Shown: positions 51,461 through 62,234, numbered from the stretch's first letter. The stretch is 64,000 bases of DNA from Candidatus Merdisoma merdipullorum (GCA_018715645.1 DVLE01000015.1:1-64000), one strand, 5' to 3'. Made by a program: numbers and translations. The notes: generated by a model not told the origin, from the letters alone.

Positions 51461-51539
51461 CGTTTTGTTACGAAAATGTTACATTTGTTAAGCGAATATT
51501 TTTTTGGAAATAAAAAGGTAAGGATAGCAGGAGGCGTGT

Positions 51540-52670
51540 ATGAAATTTTCTGTGAATGATCTGAAAGAACGATTTAGTAAAGATAAAGTCGGCGACTGGG
51601 TAGTGAAGTATAAGAGACAGGTGGCCGTGGGCTGCCTTGCGGGCTGTCTTGTGATATTTGCGGGCGTAAGCCTTGCGGGCAGCAGCGCGGCAGGCGGCGG
51701 GGAGGCCGAGCCTGTCGTGTCGGAGGATGCGGAGGAACAGCAGGGTACGGTAGTGTCCGAGGCTGTGGCTCTGGAGGAGCAGGCCATGAATGAGATCAAT
51801 GTTCTGGAAAAGGACGCTTATCCTGAGGTCAATGAGCTTGTACAAAACTACTATAATTATATGGCGGAAGGCGATATGGAAGGGTTGGCGACGGTAGAAG
51901 ACGTGACCAACGAGGAGGAGCAGAACAGAATCCTCCGTTCCAAGGATCTGGTGGAAGGTTATCAAAACATATCCTGCTATACGAAAAAGGGACTTGAGGA
52001 AGGCTCATATCTTGTATTTGTTTATTATGAGCTGAAATTCGCAGAGATTGACACTCCCGCGCCAGGGATCTCTCTGATCTATGTGTATACCAATGATGAG
52101 GGAAATCTTGTGATATTCAACGGGGAGGCCAGCGACGAGCTGAACGCTTACGCGGAGGAAAGAGCTCAGGATGAAGATGTGCTTGCTCTGCGCGCGGAGG
52201 TCAGCGCCAAATATGAAGAGGCAAAAGCTGCCGACGAGAAGCTTGTGACTCTGGAGGAGCGTTACCGCCGGATAGCGGAAGGCGGAGACGAGACGGAGGA
52301 AACGGCCGAGGCGGCGGAGGAGCAGCCTGCTGAGGAGACCACGGAGACAGCGGAGCAGCCCGCTGAGGAGACGACGGAAGAGCAGCCTGCGGAAGAAACG
52401 GCTGAGACGACGGAGGAGCAGCCTGCCGAGACAACCGAGGAGACCGCAGAGGAACAGCCCGCAGAAGGAAGTACGGCGACGGCTCAGAACAGAGAGACGC
52501 GCTTTACAGAGAGCGTCAGACTGCGCGCGGAGCCCAGCACAGAAGCGGAGTATCTTGGAACGGCTTACCAGGGCGAGAGCGTGACGCAGATCGAGAGCTA
52601 TGAGGATGGCTGGAGCAAGATCAATTATAATGGAACAGAATGCTACTGTATGACGCAGTATCTGGAGTAA
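51540..52670 (+). CDS. Membrane-anchored protein with Glu/Pro/Thr repeats and SH3 domain
   Basis: A 376-residue protein. A cytoplasmic start of about 30 residues leads to one helix (VAVGCLAGCLVIFAGVSLAG, about 29-48). An outside helical/NTF2-like domain follows (about 75-200, VQNYYNYMAEGDMEGL). A low-complexity stretch with EEQPAEETTE-type repeats spans about 245-315, and a bacterial SH3 domain ends the protein (RETRFTESVRLRAEPSTEAE near 318). Such a layout suggests an envelope protein whose SH3 domain touches peptidoglycan across a flexible spacer. The repeat tract may vary in length between strains. No specific partner is known. Confidence 0.8.
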   Translation: MKFSVNDLKERFSKDKVGDWVVKYKRQVAVGCLAGCLVIFAGVSLAGSSAAGGGEAEPVVSEDAEEQQGTVVSEAVALEEQAMNEINVLEKDAYPEVNELVQNYYNYMAEGDMEGLATVEDVTNEEEQNRILRSKDLVEGYQNISCYTKKGLEEGSYLVFVYYELKFAEIDTPAPGISLIYVYTNDEGNLVIFNGEASDELNAYAEERAQDEDVLALRAEVSAKYEEAKAADEKLVTLEERYRRIAEGGDETEETAEAAEEQPAEETTETAEQPAEETTEEQPAEETAETTEEQPAETTEETAEEQPAEGSTATAQNRETRFTESVRLRAEPSTEAEYLGTAYQGESVTQIESYEDGWSKINYNGTECYCMTQYLE

Positions 52671-52745
52671 ACCGGTATACGGCTTGCAAAAAAGCGGGCG
52701 CGCCTGTGTAAACAAAATACGCCGCCGCAGCCCGCTGCATAAAAT

Positions 52746-52862
52746 AAAAAAATCTCCATATTCTATGGATGTCCTAAAAAACGGACAGATCTATGGAAAC
52801 ACCCTTCGGGTGTACCTGGATGTCCTAAAAAACGGACAAATCTATGGAAAGGAGATTTTTTT
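52746..52862 (+). promoter_or_regulatory. Structured leader with direct GGATGT repeats
   Basis: Two 34-bp copies (52766-52799 and 52817-52850) carry TGGATGTCCTAAAAAACGGA and end TCTATGGAAA. Between them is ACACCC-TTC-GGGTGT. AAAAAAATCTCC at the left edge can pair with GGAGATTTTTTT at the right edge, which contains the ribosome site. Repeated GGA in AGGATGT-like context resembles CsrA/RsmA binding sites. Confidence 0.55.
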
Positions 52863-53303
52863 ATGCTTACAAGCGCAGATTTAGCCGTATTGAACGAGGC
52901 ATACAGAAACACGAAAATGGGACTGGAGGCAATCAACACTGTGATCAGCAAGGTATACGACGAGGATCTGGCTTTGGATCTGAACCGTCAGGCCGTCCGC
53001 TTCCTGTCCTTTGAAGATAAGGTTACGGAGAAGATACGGGAGGCCAGCAAACGTCCGGAACAGGCGTCTCCGATAGGCAAGGCGATGCTGTGGACCTCGA
53101 TTCAGGCGAACACGCTTTTGAACACAAGTACGGAACATCTGGCGGAACTGATGATTCAGGGAAATACGCGCGGAATCACGGATTTGATGAAAGCCGTGAA
53201 GGCAAATAAGGGGGCTAAGAAGGAATACTGCGAGCTCGCGGAAGAGCTGATGGATTTTGAAGAAAAAAATATCGAGCGGCTGAAGAATTATTTAAAGGAT
53301 TAA
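52863..53303 (+). CDS. Small all-helical protein, unknown function
   Basis: A 146-residue soluble protein predicted to be a four-helix bundle: helices about 3-30, 33-65, 73-110 and 120-146, with heptad-like hydrophobics and a basic C-terminal part. It recalls DUF2383/ferritin-like helical proteins but lacks the E-ExxH iron ligands, so it is not a ferritin. Its start follows AAAGGAGATTTTTTT. The structured leader implies post-transcriptional control. I do not recognise a function. Confidence 0.75.
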   Translation: MLTSADLAVLNEAYRNTKMGLEAINTVISKVYDEDLALDLNRQAVRFLSFEDKVTEKIREASKRPEQASPIGKAMLWTSIQANTLLNTSTEHLAELMIQGNTRGITDLMKAVKANKGAKKEYCELAEELMDFEEKNIERLKNYLKD

Positions 53304-53368
53304 AACGCAAAAAAATTTGGCCACGCTCCGGGCATAGAAAAAATATTTTTGTTTTTTAAAAAAAACAC

Positions 53369-53397
53369 TTGCAAATTTATGTCAGGCATGCAATAAT
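53369..53397 (+). promoter_or_regulatory. Possible promoter of gdhA
   Basis: TTGCAA (53369-53374), a 17-bp spacer and AATAAT (53392-53397). The leader to gdhA would be about 150 nt; I see no riboswitch in it. Confidence 0.45.
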
Positions 53398-53540
53398 AGC
53401 CAATGACAAAGGCGTCAAAAAAAGGAGCGCGGAACTGGTTTGCGTGTTCGGTTAGTTTTTTGTACGCTTTTTTTGTTGCACAAAGTTCCTTTTGGAATTT
53501 TGACGGCGGAAAGAACGCATATACAATAAGCAAAGGGTAG

Positions 53541-54890
<1,350 letters not shown>

Positions 54891-54917
54891 ATCTGAAACT
54901 CCCATTATATATGTGCG

Positions 54918-54977
54918 AAAAACGCTTCTTTGGCGGGCGGGTTATGAATCCCCCCTGTCCGCCAAAGGAGCGTTTTT
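54918..54977 (+). terminator. Terminator after gdhA
   Basis: AAAAACGCTTCTTTGGCGG pairs with CCGCCAAAGGAGCGTTTTT with one wobble around a 22-base loop; TTTTTTG follows. Confidence 0.9.
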
Positions 54978-55112
54978 TGTCTTGCGCCTTATCTGCAAAT
55001 CCCCTATAATAAATTCTGCGGGAGAAGATGGGGCCGCGCGCTTGAAAGAATAAGCCGGGGCGGTCTGCTTTCGCAAAAGCGTTACAGAAAAGCAGCGGAA
55101 AGGAAAGAAAAC

Positions 55113-55853
55113 GTGGAAGAAATTCGTCTGAATAAATACTTAAGCGAAGCCGGCGTATGCTCGCGCCGGGAGGCGGACAGACTGATAGAGGCCGGAAAGG
55201 TTCTGGTGGATGGCCGTCCGGCCGTGATGGGAATGAAAGTCCGCCCGGATCAGGAGATCCAGGTAGGAAAAAAAGTCATCGGAGGGGCCAGAGAGGAGAG
55301 GGTGCTTCTGGCTGTGTACAAGCCGCCCGGCGTGATCTGTACGACGGACCGGAAGGAGAAGCGCAATATTGTGGATTACGTAGGGTATCCGGTCCGGATC
55401 TATCCCATAGGAAGACTGGATAAGGATTCGGAAGGGTTGATTCTGATGACCAACGACGGAAGTCTGGTCAACCGGATGATGCGCGCTTCTAATCATCATG
55501 AGAAGGAATACCTGGTGACGGTCAATAAGCCGGTAACGGACGCCTTCCTGGAGCAGATGCGAAAGGGCGTGCGTATCCGCAAGGTGGAAAAAGGAGAGGT
55601 GCTTCTCGACGCCGTGACGAAGCCGTGTCAGGTGGAAAAGCTTGGGAAGGCCAGCTTCCGCATGATTTTAACTCAGGGATTAAACAGGCAGATCCGCAGA
55701 ATGTGCGAAGCCCTGGGGTACCAGGTGACGAACCTGAAAAGGGTGCGCGTCCTGAATATCGAACTGAAGGGCATGAAGCCGGGAACCTGGCGGAAGGTAA
55801 CGGAAAAAGAGATGTCGGGGCTTTTGGAGCTTATCCGGGATTCCAGAGAGTAA
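55113..55853 (+). CDS. rluF: 23S rRNA pseudouridine synthase, RluF-type
   Basis: RNA-modifying enzyme of 246 residues with an N-terminal S4 domain (IRLNKYLSEAGVCSRREADR) and the RsuA-type catalytic domain. The catalytic Asp lies in IGRLDKDSEGLILMTNDG near 97. ASNHHEKEYLVTVNKPVTD near 126 and GLNRQIRRMCEALGY near 186 resemble E. coli RluF (U2604) more than RluB or RsuA. A GTG start at 55113 follows AAAGGAAAGAAAAC. It is close upstream of ligA. Confidence 0.85.
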   Translation: MEEIRLNKYLSEAGVCSRREADRLIEAGKVLVDGRPAVMGMKVRPDQEIQVGKKVIGGAREERVLLAVYKPPGVICTTDRKEKRNIVDYVGYPVRIYPIGRLDKDSEGLILMTNDGSLVNRMMRASNHHEKEYLVTVNKPVTDAFLEQMRKGVRIRKVEKGEVLLDAVTKPCQVEKLGKASFRMILTQGLNRQIRRMCEALGYQVTNLKRVRVLNIELKGMKPGTWRKVTEKEMSGLLELIRDSRE

Positions 55854-55863
55854 AGGATTGGAT

Positions 55864-57810
55864 ATGGAAGAAAAAAAGAAAAGAATGAAAGAGCTTGTGG
55901 ACCTTCTGAACCGGGCCGGGCGGGCCTACTATCAGGAAGCCGACGAGATTATGAGCAATTACGAATATGACGCGCTCTACGACGAGCTGGTGCGTCTGGA
56001 AAAAGAGACGGGAACGACGCTTGCCTCAAGCCCTACAGTCCACGTGGGCTACGAGGTCTTGAGCGAGCTTCCCAAAGAAAGGCATGAAAGGCCGATGCTG
56101 TCCCTGGACAAGACAAAGGAGATCGAGGTTTTAAAGGAATGGATTGGCCCGCATAAAACGCTTCTTTCCTGGAAGATGGACGGACTTACGATTGTGCTGA
56201 CCTACCGGGATGGAGAGCTTTACAAAGCAGTCACAAGAGGAAACGGGGAAGTAGGCGAAGTGATCACAAACAACGCGCGTGTTTTTCGCAACATTCCCTT
56301 GCGGATCCCGTTTCAGGGCGAGCTGGTTCTCCGGGGCGAGGCGGTGATCGGCTACAAGGAATTTGAGCGGATCAACGAGGAGATTCCCGAAGCAGACGCC
56401 AGATATAAGAATCCGAGAAATCTGTGCAGCGGTTCCGTCCGCCAGCTTAACAATGAGATCACGGCCAGGCGGAGCGTGCATTTCTTCGCGTTTTCCCTGG
56501 TGCGCGCCGAAGGCGTGGACTTTGAAAATTCCCATGAGCGGGAATTTCTGTGGCTTAAGGAGCAGGGCTTTGAGGTTGTGGAATACAGGGTGGTGACTGC
56601 GGACAGTCTGGAGGACGCCATCGAATGGTTTTCGTCGCATATTGAGAAGAACGAGTACCCTTCCGACGGACTGGTGGCTCTTTACGACGACATTGCCTAC
56701 GGGCGTTCACTGGGCCAGACGGCCAAGTTTCCGCGGGATTCCATGGCCTTCAAATGGGCTGACGAGATCCGCGAGACGACACTTAAAGAGATAGAATGGA
56801 GTCCGTCCCGGACGGGTCTCATCAACCCTGTGGCCATCTTTGAGCCGGTGGAGCTTGAGGGGACGACGGTCAGCCGTGCCTCTGTCCACAATATCAGCAT
56901 TATGCGCAGCCTGGAGCTGGGAGTGGGCGATACCATAGAAGTGTACAAGGCGAACATGATCATTCCGCAGATAGCGGAGAACAAGACGCGCAGCGGCGTG
57001 CGGGATATTCCGAAAGAATGTCCCGTCTGCGGGGGCGCTACGGAGATCCGCCAGGTGAACGATGTGGAATCGCTGTACTGTACGAACTCCGACTGCCAGG
57101 CAAAGAAGATCAAGTCCTTCACCCTTTTCGTGAGCCGGGACGCCCTGAATATCGAAGGGCTTTCGGAGGCCACGCTGGAAAAGTTTATTGCGAAGGGCTT
57201 TATTCATGAATTTGCGGACATCTTCCGGCTGAGCCGTCACCGGGATGAGATCGTGGAAATGGAGGGATTTGGAGAAAAGTCCTTTGAAAATCTGAGCGCC
57301 AGCGTCGAGCGGGCGAGAAAGACGACTTTGGCCAGGGTGATTTACAGTCTTGGCATCCCGAATATCGGCCTTTCCGGCGCGAAGCTTATCTGCCGGCAGT
57401 TCGACGACGACGTGGAAAAGCTGCTTGCGGCCGACGAGGAGGATCTGGCTTCTATCGACGGGGTGGGAGCCGTGATCGCGTCCAGTTTTACAGGATATTT
57501 TGCGGATGAGGGAAAACGGGAAAGGTTCTTCCGCCTGCTTTCCGAGCTTACGCTGGAAAAAGAGGAGACTGCCGGAGTCCAGGATTTAAAGGGCAAGGTG
57601 TTTGTGGTGACGGGCAGCCTTACGCATTTTTCAAACAGAGCACAGCTGAAAGAGCTGATAGAGCGCCGCGGCGGAAAGGTGACGGGGAGCGTAACGGGAA
57701 AGACAGATTATCTCATCAATAACGATACGGCTTCCGCCTCGTCGAAGAATAAGAAGGCCAGGGAGCTTGGCGTCCCTGTGATTTCTGAAGAAGAATTTCT
57801 GAAGCTGTGA
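55864..57810 (+). CDS. ligA: NAD-dependent DNA ligase
   Basis: Seals nicks in replication and repair using NAD. It has 648 residues. Seen in order: the NAD-binding YYQEADEIMSNYEYDALYDE near 19, the nucleotidyl-lysine motif WKMDGLTIVL near 104, an OB domain, the four-cysteine zinc finger (CPVCGG and CTNSDCQAKK near 390-410), HhH repeats (VEMEGFGEKSFENL near 468), and a C-terminal BRCT domain from about 575 (LKGKVFVVTGSLTHFSNRA). The ATG at 55864 follows AAAGGA by 6 bases. It overlaps or abuts the HAD gene downstream. Confidence 0.97.
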   Translation: MEEKKKRMKELVDLLNRAGRAYYQEADEIMSNYEYDALYDELVRLEKETGTTLASSPTVHVGYEVLSELPKERHERPMLSLDKTKEIEVLKEWIGPHKTLLSWKMDGLTIVLTYRDGELYKAVTRGNGEVGEVITNNARVFRNIPLRIPFQGELVLRGEAVIGYKEFERINEEIPEADARYKNPRNLCSGSVRQLNNEITARRSVHFFAFSLVRAEGVDFENSHEREFLWLKEQGFEVVEYRVVTADSLEDAIEWFSSHIEKNEYPSDGLVALYDDIAYGRSLGQTAKFPRDSMAFKWADEIRETTLKEIEWSPSRTGLINPVAIFEPVELEGTTVSRASVHNISIMRSLELGVGDTIEVYKANMIIPQIAENKTRSGVRDIPKECPVCGGATEIRQVNDVESLYCTNSDCQAKKIKSFTLFVSRDALNIEGLSEATLEKFIAKGFIHEFADIFRLSRHRDEIVEMEGFGEKSFENLSASVERARKTTLARVIYSLGIPNIGLSGAKLICRQFDDDVEKLLAADEEDLASIDGVGAVIASSFTGYFADEGKRERFFRLLSELTLEKEETAGVQDLKGKVFVVTGSLTHFSNRAQLKELIERRGGKVTGSVTGKTDYLINNDTASASSKNKKARELGVPVISEEEFLKL

Positions 57811-57824
57811 AAGGAAAACAGATT

Positions 57825-58619
57825 ATGAATACGGAACGGAAGATCATATTTTTTGATGTGGACGGCACAATTTATGAGGGAGGCCGGGGAACGCCGGAGA
57901 GTACCAGGAAGGCTCTGGAAAGACTGAAGGAGAACGGCCATATCCCGATTTTGTGTACGGGAAGGCCGAAAGCCTCCATGTTCCCGGAGGTGCTGGATTT
58001 GAACTTCCCAGGCATGATCTGCGGCGCGGGGACTTATATGGAGTATGAAGGACGAATCCTGAGAAATCTGCTGCTTCCGAACGAGGTGCTGATGCAGGAG
58101 GTTCCGCGCCTTGAAAAAGCTGGCTGCTGCGTCGTGCTGGAAGGGCCGGAGTATCTGAGCTGCCGCGCGGATCAGGAAGCGTTCCGGCTGTTTTCCATCG
58201 TGGACCGGCTGCGCAGGGAGTATCCCGAACGCTTAAAGGAGCTGGATCCGGCGACGGATAAGGCCTGCAAGCTGACGGTGAGTATTTCTGATATGGCGGC
58301 TTTCGAGAGACTTGTGCCGGAGCTTTGCAGGGCTTTTGAACTGGCCCGGTACGAGCGGATGCCTTATGTGGAAATGATGCCGAAGGGAGTGTCGAAGGCT
58401 GACGGCATTCGCATTTTGCTGGAGGAGCTTGAGATACCTCTTTGCAATACTTATGCATTTGGGGATGGACCAAACGACCTGGAAATGTTACAATATGTAC
58501 AGTACGGAACCGCGGTGGGAAATGCCGAGGAGAGCGTCCTGAGATCTGCAAAATACAGGACGGAGCCTATCTGGGAGGATGGCGTATCCCGCGCGCTGGA
58601 ACGATACGGACTGATCTGA
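57825..58619 (+). CDS. HAD superfamily (Cof/YidA-type) phosphatase
   Basis: A 264-residue cytosolic HAD-IIB hydrolase, probably acting on a small phosphorylated metabolite. Motif I is FFDVDGTIYEGG near 8, motif II is LCTGRP near 45, motif III is Lys in the DKACKLTV region near 147, and motif IV is FGDGPNDLEMLQYV near 213. The C2-type cap lies between. The ATG at 57825 has AAAGGA 9 bases upstream; GTG at 57807 overlaps ligA and is less likely. Substrate unknown. Confidence 0.88.
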   Translation: MNTERKIIFFDVDGTIYEGGRGTPESTRKALERLKENGHIPILCTGRPKASMFPEVLDLNFPGMICGAGTYMEYEGRILRNLLLPNEVLMQEVPRLEKAGCCVVLEGPEYLSCRADQEAFRLFSIVDRLRREYPERLKELDPATDKACKLTVSISDMAAFERLVPELCRAFELARYERMPYVEMMPKGVSKADGIRILLEELEIPLCNTYAFGDGPNDLEMLQYVQYGTAVGNAEESVLRSAKYRTEPIWEDGVSRALERYGLI

Positions 58620-58704
58620 GATCGAAAGCCGCAGGCGGCCTTAGCCCCGGCAGTCGGGAGAGAGGCGGGTAGAAGATTCGGATCTGAGTAAGGAGGAGAA
58701 GGGT

Positions 58705-61092
58705 ATGGATAACAGGTTGTATGAGCTTATGAACTGGCCTCGGATCGAGGCTCTGGTCTACTCGGAGGAGGACGAGCCCCAGGAGATTCTGGGTCCCCAT
58801 AAGGTGGAGGACGGGATCCTTGTCCAGGCGTTTTTGCCGACGGCGGTGAAAATGACCGCTGTGCTTAAGAACACGGGCAAGGAGTATGAAATGGAACTGG
58901 CTGACGAGGGCGGTTTTTTCGCGGTCCTGCTTCCCGGAAAGACGGTTCCGGAATATTTCTTCCGGGTGGAGTATGACAACGGAGTGGTTCAGGACCTGGA
59001 AGACGCCTACCGTTTTCAGCCAAAGGTATATTCGGCAAAAGATCTGGAAAAGTTTCAGGCAGGCATCCACTATACGCTCTATGAGAAGATGGGCGCGCAC
59101 CCGATGACTGTCAAAGGCGTGGAGGGTACCTACTTTTCCGTATGGGCGCCGAACGCGTGCCGTGTGAGCGTCGTCGGTGATTTCAATCTCTGGGACGGAC
59201 GCAGACATCCCATGCGCCGCATTGAGGAGGCAGGCATTTTTGAGCTGTTTATTCCGGGAATCGAGCCGGGAGCCTGCTACAAGTATGAGATTAAGACGAG
59301 GAGCGGCCTTCCGATGCTGAAGGCGGATCCTTACGCCAACGCCGCCGAGCTCCGGCCGAATACAGCCTCCATTGTCACGGATTTGTCCGGATTTGAGTGG
59401 ACGGATAAGGAGTGGCTGGAAAAGAGAAAGAAAACCAATTATAAAAAAGAACCGGTTCTGATCTATGAGGTCCATCTGGGTTCCTGGAAGAAGCCGGAGA
59501 CGGAAGAAAGCGAAGACCTGGAAGAAACAGAAGAAGCCGGTGCGGAAACTGCTGAAGAAAAGGAAAACCGGGAGTTCTACAACTACCGGGAGATCGCTCC
59601 GATGCTCGCGGAATACGTGAAGGATATGGGATATACCCATGTGGAGCTGATGCCGATTATGGAGCATCCCCTGGATGAGTCCTGGGGCTATCAGGTGACA
59701 GGCTATTACGCGCCGACAGCCAGGTACGGTTCTCCGAAAGATTTCATGTATTTTATGGATTATATGCACAGCCAGGGAATCGGCGTGATCCTTGACTGGG
59801 TGCCGGCTCATTTCCCACGGGATACCTTCGGCCTGGCTGCCTTTGACGGAACCTGCCTGTATGAGCATCTGGATCCCAGGAAGGGAAGCCATCCTCACTG
59901 GGGAACGCTGATTTACAATTACGGACGTCCCCAGGTGAAGAATTTCCTGATTGCGAACGCGCTGTTCTGGACGGAGGTCTACCATGCGGACGGCATCCGT
60001 ATGGACGCGGTGGCTTCCATGCTGTACCTGGATTACGGAAAGCAGGACGGTGAATGGGTGGCCAATATCTACGGCGGCAATGAGAATCTGGAAGCTATGG
60101 AATTTCTGAAGCACTTAAATTCCATTTACAAAAAGCGCAGGGACGGCGCCCTGCTGATCGCCGAGGAATCCACGGCCTGGCCGAAGGTGACGGCTCCTGT
60201 GGAGGAGGACGGCCTTGGCTTTGACTTCAAGTGGAATATGGGCTGGATGAATGATTTTATGGATTATATGCACTATGATCCTGTATTCCGTTCCTGGCAC
60301 CACGGCGAGCTGACCTTCAGCATGATCTATGCCTACAGCGAGAACTTCATCCTGAGCCTCTCTCACGACGAGGTGGTTCACGGCAAGGGTACTCTGGTAG
60401 GAAAGATGCCGGGAGACCGGGATTCAAAGCTTGACAATCTGCGGGCGGCCTACGGCTTTATGATGACGCATCCCGGCAAGAAGCTGCTGTTCATGGGACA
60501 GGAGTTTGCGCCCTTCGACGAATGGAACGAGAAGGTGAGCCTGGAATGGGATCTCCTGCAGTATCAGGACCATGGAAATATGCGGGAGTATGTGAAGGCG
60601 CTGAATCATTTCTGCCTGGAGCATCCGGCGCTCTACGAGCTGGATCACGATCCGGAGGGCTTTACCTGGATCAATAACATTTCCGCCAATGAAAATATGC
60701 TGGTGTTCACCCGCCAGTCGAAGAAGCCGGAGGAGACGCTGCTTGTGGTATGCAACTTCTCTCCGCTGGTGTATGAGAAGCATAAGATTGGCGTACCCTT
60801 TGAGGGACGCTACAAAGAGATCTTCAACAGCGACAGCGAGCTGTTCGGCGGAACGGACGTGCGCAATAAGCGGGCGAAGCGTTCCAGAAAATCGGAGTGC
60901 GACGGACGCGAGGATTCCATTGAGATTACGGTGCCGCCTATGGGAATAGCCGTATTCTCCTGCACGGCGGAGAAAGCGCCGGCCAAGGAGAAAGCAGTGA
61001 AAGCTGCGGAGAAGACGCCCGCAAAAGAAAATGAAGAGAAGCCGGAAAAGACTCCGGCGAAGGAAAGGAAGGGACGCGGTAAGAACGCATGA
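58705..61092 (+). CDS. glgB: 1,4-alpha-glucan branching enzyme with basic tail
   Basis: GH13 enzyme forming alpha-1,6 branches in glycogen. It has 795 residues: an N-terminal beta-sandwich (about 1-110), CBM48 (FSVWAPNACRVSVVGDFNLW near 148), and a GH13 barrel with nucleophile Asp in DGIRMDAVASMLY near 432, acid Glu in EEST near 490, and SLSHDEVVHGK near 553. Two oddities are visible: a 25-residue acidic insert after YEVHLGSWKKP (about 270-290), and a C-terminal tail of about 45 residues rich in Lys, Ala, Pro and Glu (repeats of TPAKE), like histone H1 tails. No other glg gene is near. Confidence 0.93.
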   Translation: MDNRLYELMNWPRIEALVYSEEDEPQEILGPHKVEDGILVQAFLPTAVKMTAVLKNTGKEYEMELADEGGFFAVLLPGKTVPEYFFRVEYDNGVVQDLEDAYRFQPKVYSAKDLEKFQAGIHYTLYEKMGAHPMTVKGVEGTYFSVWAPNACRVSVVGDFNLWDGRRHPMRRIEEAGIFELFIPGIEPGACYKYEIKTRSGLPMLKADPYANAAELRPNTASIVTDLSGFEWTDKEWLEKRKKTNYKKEPVLIYEVHLGSWKKPETEESEDLEETEEAGAETAEEKENREFYNYREIAPMLAEYVKDMGYTHVELMPIMEHPLDESWGYQVTGYYAPTARYGSPKDFMYFMDYMHSQGIGVILDWVPAHFPRDTFGLAAFDGTCLYEHLDPRKGSHPHWGTLIYNYGRPQVKNFLIANALFWTEVYHADGIRMDAVASMLYLDYGKQDGEWVANIYGGNENLEAMEFLKHLNSIYKKRRDGALLIAEESTAWPKVTAPVEEDGLGFDFKWNMGWMNDFMDYMHYDPVFRSWHHGELTFSMIYAYSENFILSLSHDEVVHGKGTLVGKMPGDRDSKLDNLRAAYGFMMTHPGKKLLFMGQEFAPFDEWNEKVSLEWDLLQYQDHGNMREYVKALNHFCLEHPALYELDHDPEGFTWINNISANENMLVFTRQSKKPEETLLVVCNFSPLVYEKHKIGVPFEGRYKEIFNSDSELFGGTDVRNKRAKRSRKSECDGREDSIEITVPPMGIAVFSCTAEKAPAKEKAVKAAEKTPAKENEEKPEKTPAKERKGRGKNA

Positions 61093-61982
61093 GGTATCTG
61101 ACGCTTACGGTTACGGAACTGCCGGGGGATCTTGGAACAGAGATAACCTCCGTTACAGAGCAAATCAGCAGAACACAGGAGTATATGGACAGGTATCTTC
61201 CCTCGGTGGTAAGCTTTGGGCTGAGGCTTCTGTTTGCTGTGATAGTCTTTCTGATCGGCACAAAATTGATTAAGCTTTTGCGGAAAATCATCCGCAGCTC
61301 CATGGAGCGGGCGGGGGCAGACGTGGGAGTCATCCAGTTTCTGGATTCCCTTTTGAAAGTAATCTTTTACTTTGTTCTGATTATGCTGATTGCGTCCGGC
61401 TTTGGGGTGGATACCACTTCCGTGATGGCTCTGGTGGGCTCCGCAGGGCTGACCATCGGTCTTGCCTTTCAGGGCAGTCTTTCCAACTTTGCAGGAGGCG
61501 TGCTGATTCTTTTGATCAAGCCCTTTAAAGTGGGAGACTATATTATTTATATAGAGGACAATCTGGAGGGGACCGTATCCGAGATACAAATGTTTTATAC
61601 AACCCTTCTTACGGTGGACAACCGGAAGGTCGTGATTCCAAACGGAGTTCTGTCCAATAACAGCCTGATCAATGTGACGGCTCAGGATAAGCGGCGTCTG
61701 GACATCGACGTGGGGATAGGGTATTCTTCGGATCTGAAGCTTGCCAAGGAGCTTTGTGAGAAGCTTTTGGAGGAAAATGATAAGATTCTCAGAGAGCAGG
61801 AGCATCTTGTGGTGGTGGACAGCCTGGCGGACAGCGCCGTGATGCTGAAGCTGCGTTTCTGGGTGCGTCCGGAGGATTACTGGCCTGCGAAGTGGAAGAT
61901 GACGGAAGACGTTAAGCTTTTATTTGACAGGAATGGAATTGAGATTCCGTTTAACCAGTTGGACGTCAACATCAGAAAATAG
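61089..61982 (+). CDS. MscS-type mechanosensitive channel
   Basis: Small-conductance mechanosensitive channel of 297 residues that releases solutes on osmotic downshift. There are three helices (about 38-60, 84-106, 112-135); the pore helix reads SAGLTIGLAFQGSLSNFAGG near 118. The beta and alpha/beta cytoplasmic domains follow (VGDYIIYIEDNLEGTVSEI near 149; VVIPNGVLSNNSLINVT near 182). Its ATG overlaps the glgB stop (ATGA), so it is coupled to glgB. A strong terminator follows. Confidence 0.92.
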   Translation: MRYLTLTVTELPGDLGTEITSVTEQISRTQEYMDRYLPSVVSFGLRLLFAVIVFLIGTKLIKLLRKIIRSSMERAGADVGVIQFLDSLLKVIFYFVLIMLIASGFGVDTTSVMALVGSAGLTIGLAFQGSLSNFAGGVLILLIKPFKVGDYIIYIEDNLEGTVSEIQMFYTTLLTVDNRKVVIPNGVLSNNSLINVTAQDKRRLDIDVGIGYSSDLKLAKELCEKLLEENDKILREQEHLVVVDSLADSAVMLKLRFWVRPEDYWPAKWKMTEDVKLLFDRNGIEIPFNQLDVNIRK

Positions 61983-61992
61983 ACAAAATTGC

Positions 61993-62040
61993 AAAAAGCC
62001 TGGAAGGCTGCCGATGTTTTGACGGCCTTCCGGGCTTTTT
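61993..62040 (+). terminator. Terminator after the mscS gene
   Basis: AAAAAGCCTGGAAGGC pairs with GCCTTCCGGGCTTTTT, giving a strong stem with a T-run at 62034-62039. Confidence 0.9.
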
Positions 62041-62041
62041 C

Positions 62042-62086
62042 TGTTTCATAGGAAAGACCATGTTGCGTTAATGTGTGAAAGCAAAG
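62042..62086 (+). repeat. 45-nt conserved noncoding sequence, copy 2
   Basis: It begins TGTTTCATAGGAAAGACC and ends GTGTGAAAGCAAAG. It differs from copy 1 (41837-41881) at three positions and starts two bases after a terminator T-run. Confidence 0.7.
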
Positions 62087-62205
62087 TAGAGAGATAAGCG
62101 AGCGAAGCGGCAAAAATGGACAACATGTATTTAGTTAAAACAATACAAGTAAAAAGACGACATGATCAAAATGGAAAAAATTCTCCGGCAAGATCGGGAA
62201 TGCTA

Positions 62206-62234
62206 TTGACAGCTTGTGCAGATTGATGTATATA
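62206..62234 (+). promoter_or_regulatory. SigA-type promoter of araR
   Basis: TTGACA (62206-62211), a 17-bp spacer and TATATA (62229-62234). The leader of about 145 nt is very AT-rich and contains direct repeats. Confidence 0.8.

Noticed and set aside
52863..53303. Ferritin or bacterioferritin-like iron protein
   Set aside because: The helical length fits, but the iron-binding Glu and ExxH residues are missing.
60810..61805. Long minus-strand open frame over glgB and mscS
   Set aside because: Antisense to two well-supported genes; composition reflects their codon bias.
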